Virus record (IMG/VR): IMGVR_UViG_3300035665_001562
Span: 1 to 39,355 of that record
DNA from: a virus
Reading direction: 5' to 3' (one strand)
Length of the DNA: 39,355 bases
The translations under genes and the position numbers were made by a program. Positions 7,547-14,855 of this stretch are shown here, piece by piece (within the stretch, counting starts at the first letter, position 1; each line of letters starts with the position of its first letter). The notes under the pieces were generated by a model that was not told the origin of the DNA, did not search any database, and worked only from the letters and a program-made list of their open reading frames with translations.

Positions 7547-8171
7547 AAAAGTATTTATTGAAATTTATTCCGATAATGCTTGGAACAGTTCCGAGAGCCG
7601 AAGCGGCCCCGGTTCTACGATTCAATCGACACGCGACTTGGTTAGTCAGCTTCCGGACTTATTTAAAAGATTGAACGTGAAAAGCATCCTCGACCTGCCG
7701 TGCGGTGACTTTAACTGGATGAGCCAAGTACCGATGGAGTCGATTGACTACACGGGAGCAGACATCGTTGAAGACCTGATCAGCAGCAACCAGAGCAAGT
7801 ACCCTGACAAGACGTTTGTCTGCTTGGACTTACTTACGGACCAACTGCCGACAGCCGATCTCGTAATCTGCAGGGACTGCTTGGGGCACTTCCCCAACCA
7901 TGCCGTTCGTAAAGCATTGTTCAACGTATGCGAAAGTGGCGCGAAGTATTTCCTTACTACTAATTTCCCCAACCACACGAGCACAAGCGATATAAACTTT
8001 GGGGGATGGCGACCAATCAACTTGGTCACGTTTGGTTTGCCAGAGCCGACACTCACCTTGAACGAAGGTCTGAAGTCGAGCGGTGTTGAAGACAAGAGCA
8101 TGAGCCTGTGGCCAGTTGATTCCATCAAGATTGCTTTGATGTTTGGAGAACAAAATGCCGTACGTCAATAA
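7530..8171 (+). CDS. Class I SAM-dependent methyltransferase
   Basis: The 213-residue protein has a Rossmann-type SAM-binding motif I, 'ILDLPCGDFNWM' (about residues 53-64). It also has an acidic motif II end ('YTGADIV', about 74-80) and the motif IV-like 'ADLVICRDCLGHFP' (about 109-122). This matches small phage methyltransferases often found beside glycan genes, where they may methylate a sugar or surface polymer. The motif I version lacks the DPPY/NPPY signature of DNA adenine or cytosine-N4 methyltransferases, so genome methylation is less likely. It starts inside the coiled-coil gene and overlaps the next ORF. The substrate is unknown. Confidence 0.8.
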   Translation: MASDYKKVFIEIYSDNAWNSSESRSGPGSTIQSTRDLVSQLPDLFKRLNVKSILDLPCGDFNWMSQVPMESIDYTGADIVEDLISSNQSKYPDKTFVCLDLLTDQLPTADLVICRDCLGHFPNHAVRKALFNVCESGAKYFLTTNFPNHTSTSDINFGGWRPINLVTFGLPEPTLTLNEGLKSSGVEDKSMSLWPVDSIKIALMFGEQNAVRQ

Positions 8172-8436
8172 ACCTCGTCCGTACAAGAAAGAGTACCAGC
8201 AGCAGAAGGCAAGACAGGAACACGCGGATCGCATGGAGCGACAACGCGCACGTCGAACCGTGGACAAGACTGGTAAAGATTTAAATGGAAACGGAAAAGC
8301 CGACCGCCGTGAGGGCAAAGATATTGCCCACAAGAAAGCGTTATCAAAAGGCGGCACCAACAAAGATGGATATACAATCCAGTCAGTTCGTCGCAACCGC
8401 TCTTTCAAGCGTACCTCAAGCGGTGCGATGAAGTAG
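8155..8436 (+). CDS. Small very basic protein, possibly HNH-nuclease-related
   Basis: From ATG 8155 (GGAG at 8145-8148) the product is about 93 residues with pI clearly basic. It has an Arg/Lys-rich N-terminal half, then 'DIAHKKALSKGG' and 'SVRRNRSF', which resemble the His-containing strand and Asn of small phage HNH proteins. The usual paired cysteines are absent, so it may be a minimal or degenerate HNH fold or simply a nucleic-acid-binding protein. An in-frame TTG at 8143 is a weaker start. It is the last gene before the 166-base gap ahead of the helicase gene. Confidence 0.5.
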   Translation: MPYVNKPRPYKKEYQQQKARQEHADRMERQRARRTVDKTGKDLNGNGKADRREGKDIAHKKALSKGGTNKDGYTIQSVRRNRSFKRTSSGAMK

Positions 8437-8602
8437 TCCCCACAAGGCATGAGTGTGGAGGACAGGGGGTTCTTACCCACTTCCCCCTAGCGTAATCACA
8501 CGCGCTTAACCATGTCTGTTAGTGACGGCTCTGCTTTATTGCTTTTCCGGGCTGGGCACTAACCGACTAACCCCCGTAAGGGGTCTCAGTATTGGAGTAG
8601 TT
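8437..8602 (+). promoter_or_regulatory. Leader region of the helicase gene with two GC hairpins
   Basis: This is the longest non-coding stretch in the left arm. AGGGGG (8464-8469) can pair with CCCCCT (8483-8488) across a 13-base loop. CCCC (8572-8575) pairs with GGGG (8580-8583) around a GTAA tetraloop, a GNRA-type cap that is unusually stable in RNA. The second hairpin ends 19 bases before the ATG at 8603, just upstream of GGAG at 8594-8597. Neither hairpin has a T-run, so a classic intrinsic terminator is not supported. Attenuation, RNA stability or a processing site is possible. No convincing sigma70 promoter was found. Confidence 0.45.
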
Positions 8603-10183
8603 ATGCAGATTATTGATGACACTGTGTTGCAGTTTCGACTGCCGTACCAACTCGCCGATGATGTCTACGGATGCATCGACAAGTGCGAGATCCACAAATC
8701 CGAAGGTGACGAGAAAGAGCTGCTGCTCTACTGGGGACAGGAAGAAGTCCAGCGGCTCACGCACATCTGTGACGTAGCTATCCCTGCATTCAAAGTCCCA
8801 GCGCCTATGCTGCGGGATTACAAGTGGCCCGGTATTTACAAGCCGTTCGCTCACCAGAAAGAAACCGCAGCGTTCTTGTCAGTCCGACAACGTGCCTTCT
8901 GCTTTAACGAAGCGGGCACCGGCAAGACGAGTGCCGCCATCTGGGCAGCGGACTATTTGATGAATGCGGGGCTGGTTAAGAAAGTCCTCGTCATCTGCCC
9001 CCTCTCGATCATGTATTCGGCATGGCAAGCCGATGTGCTGAAGACTGCTATGCACCGCACTTGTGCTGTGGCGTACGGCCCGTCTGACAAGCGCAAGAAA
9101 ATCATACGCAACAACTATGACTTCACGATCATTAACTACGACGGCATACACGTTGTCGCCGAAGAACTCGCCGCAGCAAACTTTGATCTAATCATCGTTG
9201 ACGAAGCGAACGCCTACAAGACAGCCAGCACGAAACGCTGGAAGGCGCTGTCTAAGCTGGTGCTACCGCACACATGGCTCTGGATGATGACGGGTACACC
9301 AGCGTCTCAGTCACCGGTTGATGCGTTCGGGTTAGCTAAACTTGTCTCGCCGTATCGAGTCCCCAAGTTCATGACGGCATGGCGCGACCGAGTCATGATG
9401 CAGATCACACGATTCAAATGGATACCGAAGCGCACCGCACAAGAAGACGTATTCAATGCATTACAACCGGCAATTCGCTTTACGAAAGCCGAGTGCCTTG
9501 ATCTGCCGGAGCTGACGTACCAAACCCGAGAAGTCGCGCTGACTGCACAAGTGCAGCTCTATTACAAGCGCCTCAAAAGCCAAATGTTGATTCAGGCAGC
9601 AGGCGAACAAGTCACAGCAGTCAATGCCGCAGCAAGTCTCAACAAGCTTCTACAGATATCAGGCGGTGCTGTGTACACCGACACCCGCGAGGTGGTTGAG
9701 TTCGACATCTCGCCACGTTTAAACGCACTAAAAGAAGTACTTGATGAAACCGTAAACAAGGTTGTAGTATTCGTTTCGTACACGCACACGATTGAATTGG
9801 TATCAAACTACTTAACGGAAAAGGGCTACAGTAACGAAGTCATACAAGGCTCAGTGGGTGCAACGAAACGGTCTGACATCATTCAAAGATTTCAGACACA
9901 AGAGAACCCTCGCGTTCTCGTCATTCAACCCCAAGCTGCTTCGCATGGCGTCACGCTTACCGCTGCCGACACCGTTGTGTTCTGGTCCCCAGTCATGAGC
10001 GTGGAGACGTATCTGCAGTGTATTGCTCGTATTGATCGCGTAGGACAGAAGAACAAGATGACGGTAGTTCATCTCGAAGGTTCGGAAGTCGAGCGCAAGA
10101 TGTACAAGATGCTGCAGGGTAAAGTAGATAGTCACAATCAGTTAGTTGAGTTGTACAAACAGGAGTTGGAAAGCAATGAGTAA
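8603..10183 (+). CDS. SNF2-family DEAD/DEAH-like DNA helicase/translocase
   Basis: The 526-residue superfamily 2 ATPase has Walker A 'NEAGTGKT' (102-109), motif II 'DEAN' (200-203), motif III 'TGTP' (230-233), and a C-terminal helicase lobe ending in motif VI 'QCIARIDRVGQ' (about 472-482). The 'R.D.R.GQ' form is the SNF2/Rad54-like type. Such phage enzymes translocate on duplex DNA or remodel forks during replication and recombination. The ATG at 8603 is preferred over an upstream GTG at 8522 because it has GGAG at 8594-8597 and the upstream residues overlap a hairpin and look non-conserved. The end overlaps the next gene by 8 bases. Confidence 0.92.
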   Translation: MQIIDDTVLQFRLPYQLADDVYGCIDKCEIHKSEGDEKELLLYWGQEEVQRLTHICDVAIPAFKVPAPMLRDYKWPGIYKPFAHQKETAAFLSVRQRAFCFNEAGTGKTSAAIWAADYLMNAGLVKKVLVICPLSIMYSAWQADVLKTAMHRTCAVAYGPSDKRKKIIRNNYDFTIINYDGIHVVAEELAAANFDLIIVDEANAYKTASTKRWKALSKLVLPHTWLWMMTGTPASQSPVDAFGLAKLVSPYRVPKFMTAWRDRVMMQITRFKWIPKRTAQEDVFNALQPAIRFTKAECLDLPELTYQTREVALTAQVQLYYKRLKSQMLIQAAGEQVTAVNAAASLNKLLQISGGAVYTDTREVVEFDISPRLNALKEVLDETVNKVVVFVSYTHTIELVSNYLTEKGYSNEVIQGSVGATKRSDIIQRFQTQENPRVLVIQPQAASHGVTLTAADTVVFWSPVMSVETYLQCIARIDRVGQKNKMTVVHLEGSEVERKMYKMLQGKVDSHNQLVELYKQELESNE

Positions 10184-10574
10184 CATCAATACCGAGGAGC
10201 TTGTTACCGCATACATCGCGCTCCGTGATGAACGTGCGAAGCTCAAAGAAGAATACGAGACCGCCGATAAGAAGTTGGTCAACGATATGGAGAAGATCGA
10301 GCAGACCATGCTTAGCATCTGCAACGATGTCGGCGCTGACAGCATTAAGACCAGCGTGGGCACTGTGATCCGCAAGGTTAACGAGCGGTTCTACTGCACC
10401 GACTGGGAGAATTTTGGGAATTATGTCCTTGAGAACGAGGCTGTGGAGCTTCTTGAGCGACGTATACATCAGGGTAATTTCAGGGAGCACATGGCCAACA
10501 TCGAAGGCCAAGGTCTTCCGCCCGGTGTTAATGTGATGCGCGAATACGGCATCACGGTTCGTAGAGCTAGTTAG
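10176..10574 (+). CDS. Conserved-looking phage protein of unknown function (132 aa)
   Basis: The start is ATG 10176, with AGGAG at 10161-10165, overlapping the helicase stop. The product has an N-terminal helical, Glu/Lys-rich half (about 10-50) that could form a coiled coil. A compact second half contains 'TSVGTVIRKV' and ends in 'PPGVNVMREYGITVRRAS'. The overall shape recalls small phage recombination or nuclease-inhibitor accessory proteins, but I cannot place it in a named family. It lies between the helicase and a probable ssDNA-binding protein, suggesting a role in DNA metabolism. Confidence 0.65.
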   Translation: MSNINTEELVTAYIALRDERAKLKEEYETADKKLVNDMEKIEQTMLSICNDVGADSIKTSVGTVIRKVNERFYCTDWENFGNYVLENEAVELLERRIHQGNFREHMANIEGQGLPPGVNVMREYGITVRRAS

Positions 10575-10583
10575 GAGTAGTTT

Positions 10584-11417
10584 ATGAGTAACGATCTGAT
10601 TCTTAGTATCAAGTCCAGTCTTGCCAAGGTTGGTGTTGACGCGGAAACCCTCGCAGTTGCCGGTAAGTCTGGTGGCGGTGGCGGTGGTGGCAGTAAGCGC
10701 ATCAGCATCAAAGGCGGCGTCTTCCGTAAGTATGTCGGTGGCAAAGAAGTAGCCGCTATCGAAGACCGTCACATGAACGTGATCTTCGTGAAGATGGCCC
10801 CTGATCCGAGCCGCACGTACTACACGGACGCATACCGGGAAGGTGAAAAGGTTTCTCCGGCTTGCTGGTCGAGCAACTCCAAGACGCCCGATCCGGAAGT
10901 CAGAAACCCGCAGTCCTCGTCATGCGACTCTTGTCAGTGGAGCGTCAAGGGTTCGGGTCAAGGTGGTAGTGGCGCTGCTTGTCGCTTGTCATGGCGTACG
11001 GCAGTAGTGCTTCCCAACGATCCGTCCGGTGATGTGATGCAGCTTGTTCTTCCGGCAACGTCCGCGTTCGCTAAGGAGGACAGTGGCAAGTGGGGTTTCC
11101 GTCCGTACTGTCAGTATTTGGCAAATAACAACATCAGCGCGAAGCACGTCATTACCAAGATGCAGTTCGACACCAAGTCGCCTGTACCGAAGGTGATGTT
11201 CTCGCCTGTTTCAGCTATCGACGATTCACTTCTGCCTGCCCTTGAAGCGCAGTCAAACTCGCAGGCCGCTGAGAATGCTGTCAAGCTGAACGTGTATCAG
11301 GCTGATGAGGGCGAGGCCCCGGCAGTTCCTGAGCCGACGCTTCGCAAGTCAGACAAGGAAACGGTTCCCGCTGAAGACGTGTCTGATGTAATCAAGAAGT
11401 GGTCTAAGAAAAAATAA
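10584..11417 (+). CDS. Probable single-stranded-DNA-binding-like phage protein
   Basis: The 277-residue protein has a short N-terminal helix and a glycine run (about 29-36). A beta-rich core starts at 'RISIKGGVFRKYVGGKE', with four cysteines in the middle (around 'SCDSC' and 'AACR', about 110-130) that may bind zinc. The tail is acidic/mixed and ends in lysines. This layout matches a phage family commonly placed with replication genes and tentatively described as ssDNA binding. The position between helicase and primase fits. It is preceded by TAGGAG at 10574-10579. The DNA-binding role is inferred from context and resemblance, not from a diagnostic motif. Confidence 0.6.
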   Translation: MSNDLILSIKSSLAKVGVDAETLAVAGKSGGGGGGGSKRISIKGGVFRKYVGGKEVAAIEDRHMNVIFVKMAPDPSRTYYTDAYREGEKVSPACWSSNSKTPDPEVRNPQSSSCDSCQWSVKGSGQGGSGAACRLSWRTAVVLPNDPSGDVMQLVLPATSAFAKEDSGKWGFRPYCQYLANNNISAKHVITKMQFDTKSPVPKVMFSPVSAIDDSLLPALEAQSNSQAAENAVKLNVYQADEGEAPAVPEPTLRKSDKETVPAEDVSDVIKKWSKKK

Positions 11418-11426
11418 CGGTGACAC

Positions 11427-11741
11427 ATGGCACGACCTTACGGTAGTAAATTTCTAATTGCCTTGGAAAGATCCAAGCTTGACACGCTTGGTATCAAGCT
11501 GGCGAAACTGTGCGTGAAGGCGAACATACCTGCCACGCTAGTAGCGGTTGCGTTGGAGACTTCTCCGACTACGGTCTACAGTTGGTTTCGCGGGCAAGGA
11601 GTCCGAGAGCATAGACGTAAGGCAGTGGAGGTCTTCATTGACCTTTTGAAGGAAGACTTTGAAAGCGGAGTACTTCCCGTTGCAAACATCGACGCCGCGA
11701 CTGATTACATCGAGTCGATGATCGGGAAGAAAATACGCTGA
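11427..11741 (+). CDS. Small helix-turn-helix DNA-binding protein
   Basis: The 104-residue protein has a Cro/C1-type helix-turn-helix at about residues 22-58: 'LGIKLAKLCVKANIPATLVA', then 'TSPTTVYSWFRGQGV', where the turn and the recognition helix with 'TVYSWF' are clear. It likely regulates phage transcription. It sits just before a strong hairpin and the primase gene, a sensible place for a switch controlling replication genes. The ribosome binding site is weak. The operator sequence is unknown. Confidence 0.7.
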   Translation: MARPYGSKFLIALERSKLDTLGIKLAKLCVKANIPATLVAVALETSPTTVYSWFRGQGVREHRRKAVEVFIDLLKEDFESGVLPVANIDAATDYIESMIGKKIR

Positions 11742-11760
11742 CATGACTTCTACCCTTCAC

Positions 11761-11790
11761 GGCGGGGGACTGACACCCCGCCTTATTTCT
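11761..11790 (+). terminator. Strong hairpin before the primase gene, probable terminator or attenuator
   Basis: GGCGGGG (11761-11767) pairs perfectly with CCCCGCC (11776-11782) across an 8-base loop, followed by TTATTTCT. A seven-pair GC stem with a partly T-rich tail fits an intrinsic terminator of moderate strength. It follows the helix-turn-helix gene by 19 bases and ends 18 bases before the primase ATG, so it could also act as an attenuator or limit primase translation. Confidence 0.65.
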
Positions 11791-11800
11791 CGCTGCGCTT

Positions 11801-14671
11801 ATGAGAAAACAATTTTACGAAAAAGCATTACCGACGCAGGGTGTCTACTGCGTAGCACTGATCAATCCGGAAACCAAAAGGACCCGGCATGAGTACGTGT
11901 ATTCGATTGATGAACTTGAATCGGCACTAGCTGGACATTCAGATCAACGCGAACAGAACGTCTACGTTGCTCCGTGCTCGTTTGAGAACGAAAGCCGCAT
12001 GGCGGCGAACGCTGCGTTTGGGCGTTCCTTCTTCGTTGACCTTGACGTTAACCACGGCAGTGTCTCTTACCCGAGCAAGGAAGAGGCGTTATCGGCTCTC
12101 GATAATTTCCTAAACGAAGTCGAGCTGCCTCCGCCTGTCCGCATCGATTCGGGTGGCGGCATCCAAGCGTACTGGCTCTTCGAAGACGACGTTCCTGCCG
12201 AGGAGTGGAAGACTTACGCTACCCGCTTCAAGCAGTTCTGCATGGACAAAGGTCTGCTGATTGACCCTGCCGTTACAGCGGATGCGGCTCGCATCATGCG
12301 TTGTCCTGAGACTTTCAACGTCCGGGTGCAGGCACATTCCAAGTTCATCGACACCGACTTCAACCAATACGACTTCGGTGCATTTAAATCTTTCCTTGGT
12401 GGCGAGGATGAGACCCAGTCGATTGAGGTCATCAAAGCCAAGTCCAAGGGCATGGATGAAGAGACGAAGGCCATCGCCCGTCTCGACAACTTCGAGGATT
12501 CTTTCGCCCTGCTGGCCGAGCGCAGTCTCTCCGGCAACGGCTGCAACCAGATTAAACACGCCATCGAGAACCGCGAGACCCTGCCATACGGTCTTTGGTT
12601 CGGGACTTTGTCAATTGCCCAGCGGTGTACGGACAGAGACGATGCCATCCGTGCTGTGTCAGAAGGCCATCCGGACTACACGTTTGAAGCTGCGTCCCTC
12701 AAAGCACAGGAGACCGCCAAGGCTACTGGCCCGTGGACCTGCGGTAAGTTCTCAGAAGAGAACCCAGATGGTTGCGAGGACTGCCCGTTCAAGGGAAAGA
12801 TCACATCGCCGATTGCCTTGGCGCGGAAGGTCCGCCTGCCGACAGCCCCCACGGCCCCGTTGCCCCCGCCTCTGCCTCTTGCGGCGGATGAGGAAGATAC
12901 GGTTTGGGGTGAGGCAGACGACCGTGACCTGCTGATTTTCCCGGAGTACCTTGAGCCGTTCGCTCGTAGCGCCCGGGGCAGCATCATGTACACGCCTCCG
13001 GCGACCGTGGATAAGAGCGGTAAGGTCAAACAAGACCCGCCGATTGAGTTGATAACGCGCCCCATATACCCATACAAGCGACTGTTCAGTCAGTTTGATG
13101 GCGAGTGCCTGATGATCCGCACGGTCATGCCGTTGGATGGGTATCGCGAGTTCTTGCTGCCGGTGGATCACGTGTTCTCGGGCGAGCACCTGACGAAGGC
13201 CATCGTGCGGAGCGGCGTAACGTTTGATCCCGACAGACTGAAGCTGGTGATGAAGTACTTCATCCGCTGGCAGGAATACATGTCGAGCACTGGGAGAGCA
13301 GAGCAAATGAGAATGCAAATGGGTTGGACAGCAGACCGGGACGCTTTCGTCATCGGTAACACTGAGATTCGTAGCAACGGCGAAGTGGTCAAGGCAGCAT
13401 CCTCTCCGCTAGTCCGTGTCGTGGCACAACATTTAAAGCCGATGGGCGAGTACATCGCGTGGAAGCAGGCGACCACAGTCTTCAACCGCCCGGGCTTCGA
13501 GATGCACGCTTTCGGTATGCTGACTGGGTTCGGTTCTCCGCTAATGAGCCTGACTCCGGTGGCAGGGTCGTCAATCTGTTTCCTGAGCGCCAATTCCGGT
13601 ACGGGTAAGACCGGCTCACTGTATGCAGCCATCAGCATCTGGGGTAATCCGAAAGAGCTGAGTCTTGTGGACCAAGGCGCGACCCAGAACGGATTCATCG
13701 GGCGCTACCTCAACCTGAAGAACATCATCTTCGGTATCGATGAAGCATCCAACGCTAAGCCCGAGGAGCTGGCCAAACTGATTCACTCGGTCTCGCATGG
13801 CAAGGCCAAGATTCGTATGCAAGCCTCGACTAATGCTGAGCGTGAGCACGAAGCCTCTGCCTCGATGATTACGTTCTTCACGAGCAATCAGTCGATCTAC
13901 AACAAGCTGGAGTCGTTGAAGGAAAGCCCGGACGGCGAGATGGCGCGTCTCATCGAGTTCAGGATCAAGCAGCCTGAGTGGCTCACTGATGAAGTGGGTA
14001 TCGAGTACTTCGACAAGTTCCGGTTTCACTACGGTCACGCCGGTATCGAGTTCATCCAGTACTACTTCAAGAAGGGTCAGTTATACGTCAAGGCCCTTGT
14101 AGACAAGTGGTACAAGCGGTTCAACGACCGCGTAGGTAACGACACGGGCTATCGCTTCTACCGCCATGTTGTGGCTGCGACGTTCGCGGGTGGTGAGTTG
14201 GCCGTCGAGGCTGGGATCATTGATCTGGACCTTGAGCGCATCTTCGATGCCGTCATCCTCGAAGTGATTCAGTTGAAGGAAGACACGGTCAAGATCAACA
14301 AGACCGACTACCCGGGCCTACTGACAGAGTTCTTCATGGAGAACTGGGCTGGCATCCTCGTGCTGGAGGAACCCGGCAAATTGATCCAGACGCCTGCGCT
14401 GGGTAAGCCTGTGATGGGTAGATCCGAGATCTTTAACAGTACGCACTACATCTCTAAGAGTGCGATGAAGAAGTTCTTAGCTCCGAAGCAGGTCAGCACC
14501 CGCGAGTTTGAGGAGGCCATGAAGGCGCATGGTTTAAAGATCGACCGGCAGCGCATCATCAACAACTGCGGCGGCTGGGGCAAAGGACTTTACGACAACG
14601 CGGTTGCCGTCTATGCCATCAAGGCTAGACTGCCCGAAGAACTCTTGAGCAAGAATGAACAGAATCCGTGA
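11801..14671 (+). CDS. AEP primase fused to DUF927-type ATPase/helicase
   Basis: The 956-residue protein combines two replication activities. Residues about 1-200 form an archaeo-eukaryotic-type primase: 'FFVDLDV' with catalytic Asp80/Asp82, 'DSGGGIQAYW' (116-125, with Gln122 where many members have His), and 'DPAVTADAARIMR' (155-167). A cysteine cluster (C..C..C pattern, about 308-327) may bind zinc. The C-terminal half is a DUF927-like ATPase with Walker A 'ANSGTGKT' (597-604), Walker B 'IDEAS' (Asp647/Glu648) and a sensor 'FFTSN'. It likely primes and unwinds at the phage origin. There is no clear ribosome binding site at ATG 11801, and no in-frame start follows the TGA at 11771. Confidence 0.88.
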   Translation: MRKQFYEKALPTQGVYCVALINPETKRTRHEYVYSIDELESALAGHSDQREQNVYVAPCSFENESRMAANAAFGRSFFVDLDVNHGSVSYPSKEEALSALDNFLNEVELPPPVRIDSGGGIQAYWLFEDDVPAEEWKTYATRFKQFCMDKGLLIDPAVTADAARIMRCPETFNVRVQAHSKFIDTDFNQYDFGAFKSFLGGEDETQSIEVIKAKSKGMDEETKAIARLDNFEDSFALLAERSLSGNGCNQIKHAIENRETLPYGLWFGTLSIAQRCTDRDDAIRAVSEGHPDYTFEAASLKAQETAKATGPWTCGKFSEENPDGCEDCPFKGKITSPIALARKVRLPTAPTAPLPPPLPLAADEEDTVWGEADDRDLLIFPEYLEPFARSARGSIMYTPPATVDKSGKVKQDPPIELITRPIYPYKRLFSQFDGECLMIRTVMPLDGYREFLLPVDHVFSGEHLTKAIVRSGVTFDPDRLKLVMKYFIRWQEYMSSTGRAEQMRMQMGWTADRDAFVIGNTEIRSNGEVVKAASSPLVRVVAQHLKPMGEYIAWKQATTVFNRPGFEMHAFGMLTGFGSPLMSLTPVAGSSICFLSANSGTGKTGSLYAAISIWGNPKELSLVDQGATQNGFIGRYLNLKNIIFGIDEASNAKPEELAKLIHSVSHGKAKIRMQASTNAEREHEASASMITFFTSNQSIYNKLESLKESPDGEMARLIEFRIKQPEWLTDEVGIEYFDKFRFHYGHAGIEFIQYYFKKGQLYVKALVDKWYKRFNDRVGNDTGYRFYRHVVAATFAGGELAVEAGIIDLDLERIFDAVILEVIQLKEDTVKINKTDYPGLLTEFFMENWAGILVLEEPGKLIQTPALGKPVMGRSEIFNSTHYISKSAMKKFLAPKQVSTREFEEAMKAHGLKIDRQRIINNCGGWGKGLYDNAVAVYAIKARLPEELLSKNEQNP

Positions 14672-14855
14672 GCCGGAATGGATCTTTCCGTTTGACGGGA
14701 TGAACGTGGGCGACAGTTTCTTTATCCCAACGCTGCGCCCAGCCGAGCTGCTGTTTGCTGTTGAGAATAGAGCCAAGGTGGCAGGGGTTAAGGTGAAAGC
14801 CTATCCCTCGTCCAAGGATGGACGCCTCGGCATCCGAGTCTGGCGCGTTACTTAG
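14655..14855 (+). CDS. Small phage protein at the end of the left arm (66 aa)
   Basis: ATG 14655 lies inside the primase gene end and the TAG is at 14853-14855. The 66-residue product is compact, with 'PFDGMNVGDSFFIP' near the middle and 'GIRVWRV' at the end; short proteins of this layout are common in phages. It overlaps the end of the convergent 2000-residue gene by 8 bases. No enzymatic motif is present. It is likely co-translated with the primase. Confidence 0.65.
   Translation: MNRIREPEWIFPFDGMNVGDSFFIPTLRPAELLFAVENRAKVAGVKVKAYPSSKDGRLGIRVWRVT

Noticed and set aside
8522-8602. Upstream GTG start for the helicase gene
   Set aside because: The added residues lie over the GNRA hairpin and the ATG at 8603 has a better-placed GGAG.
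11743-11892. 49-codon + strand ORF over the hairpin and the primase start
   Set aside because: It overlaps the primase start in another frame, contains the hairpin and has no ribosome binding site or recognisable composition.
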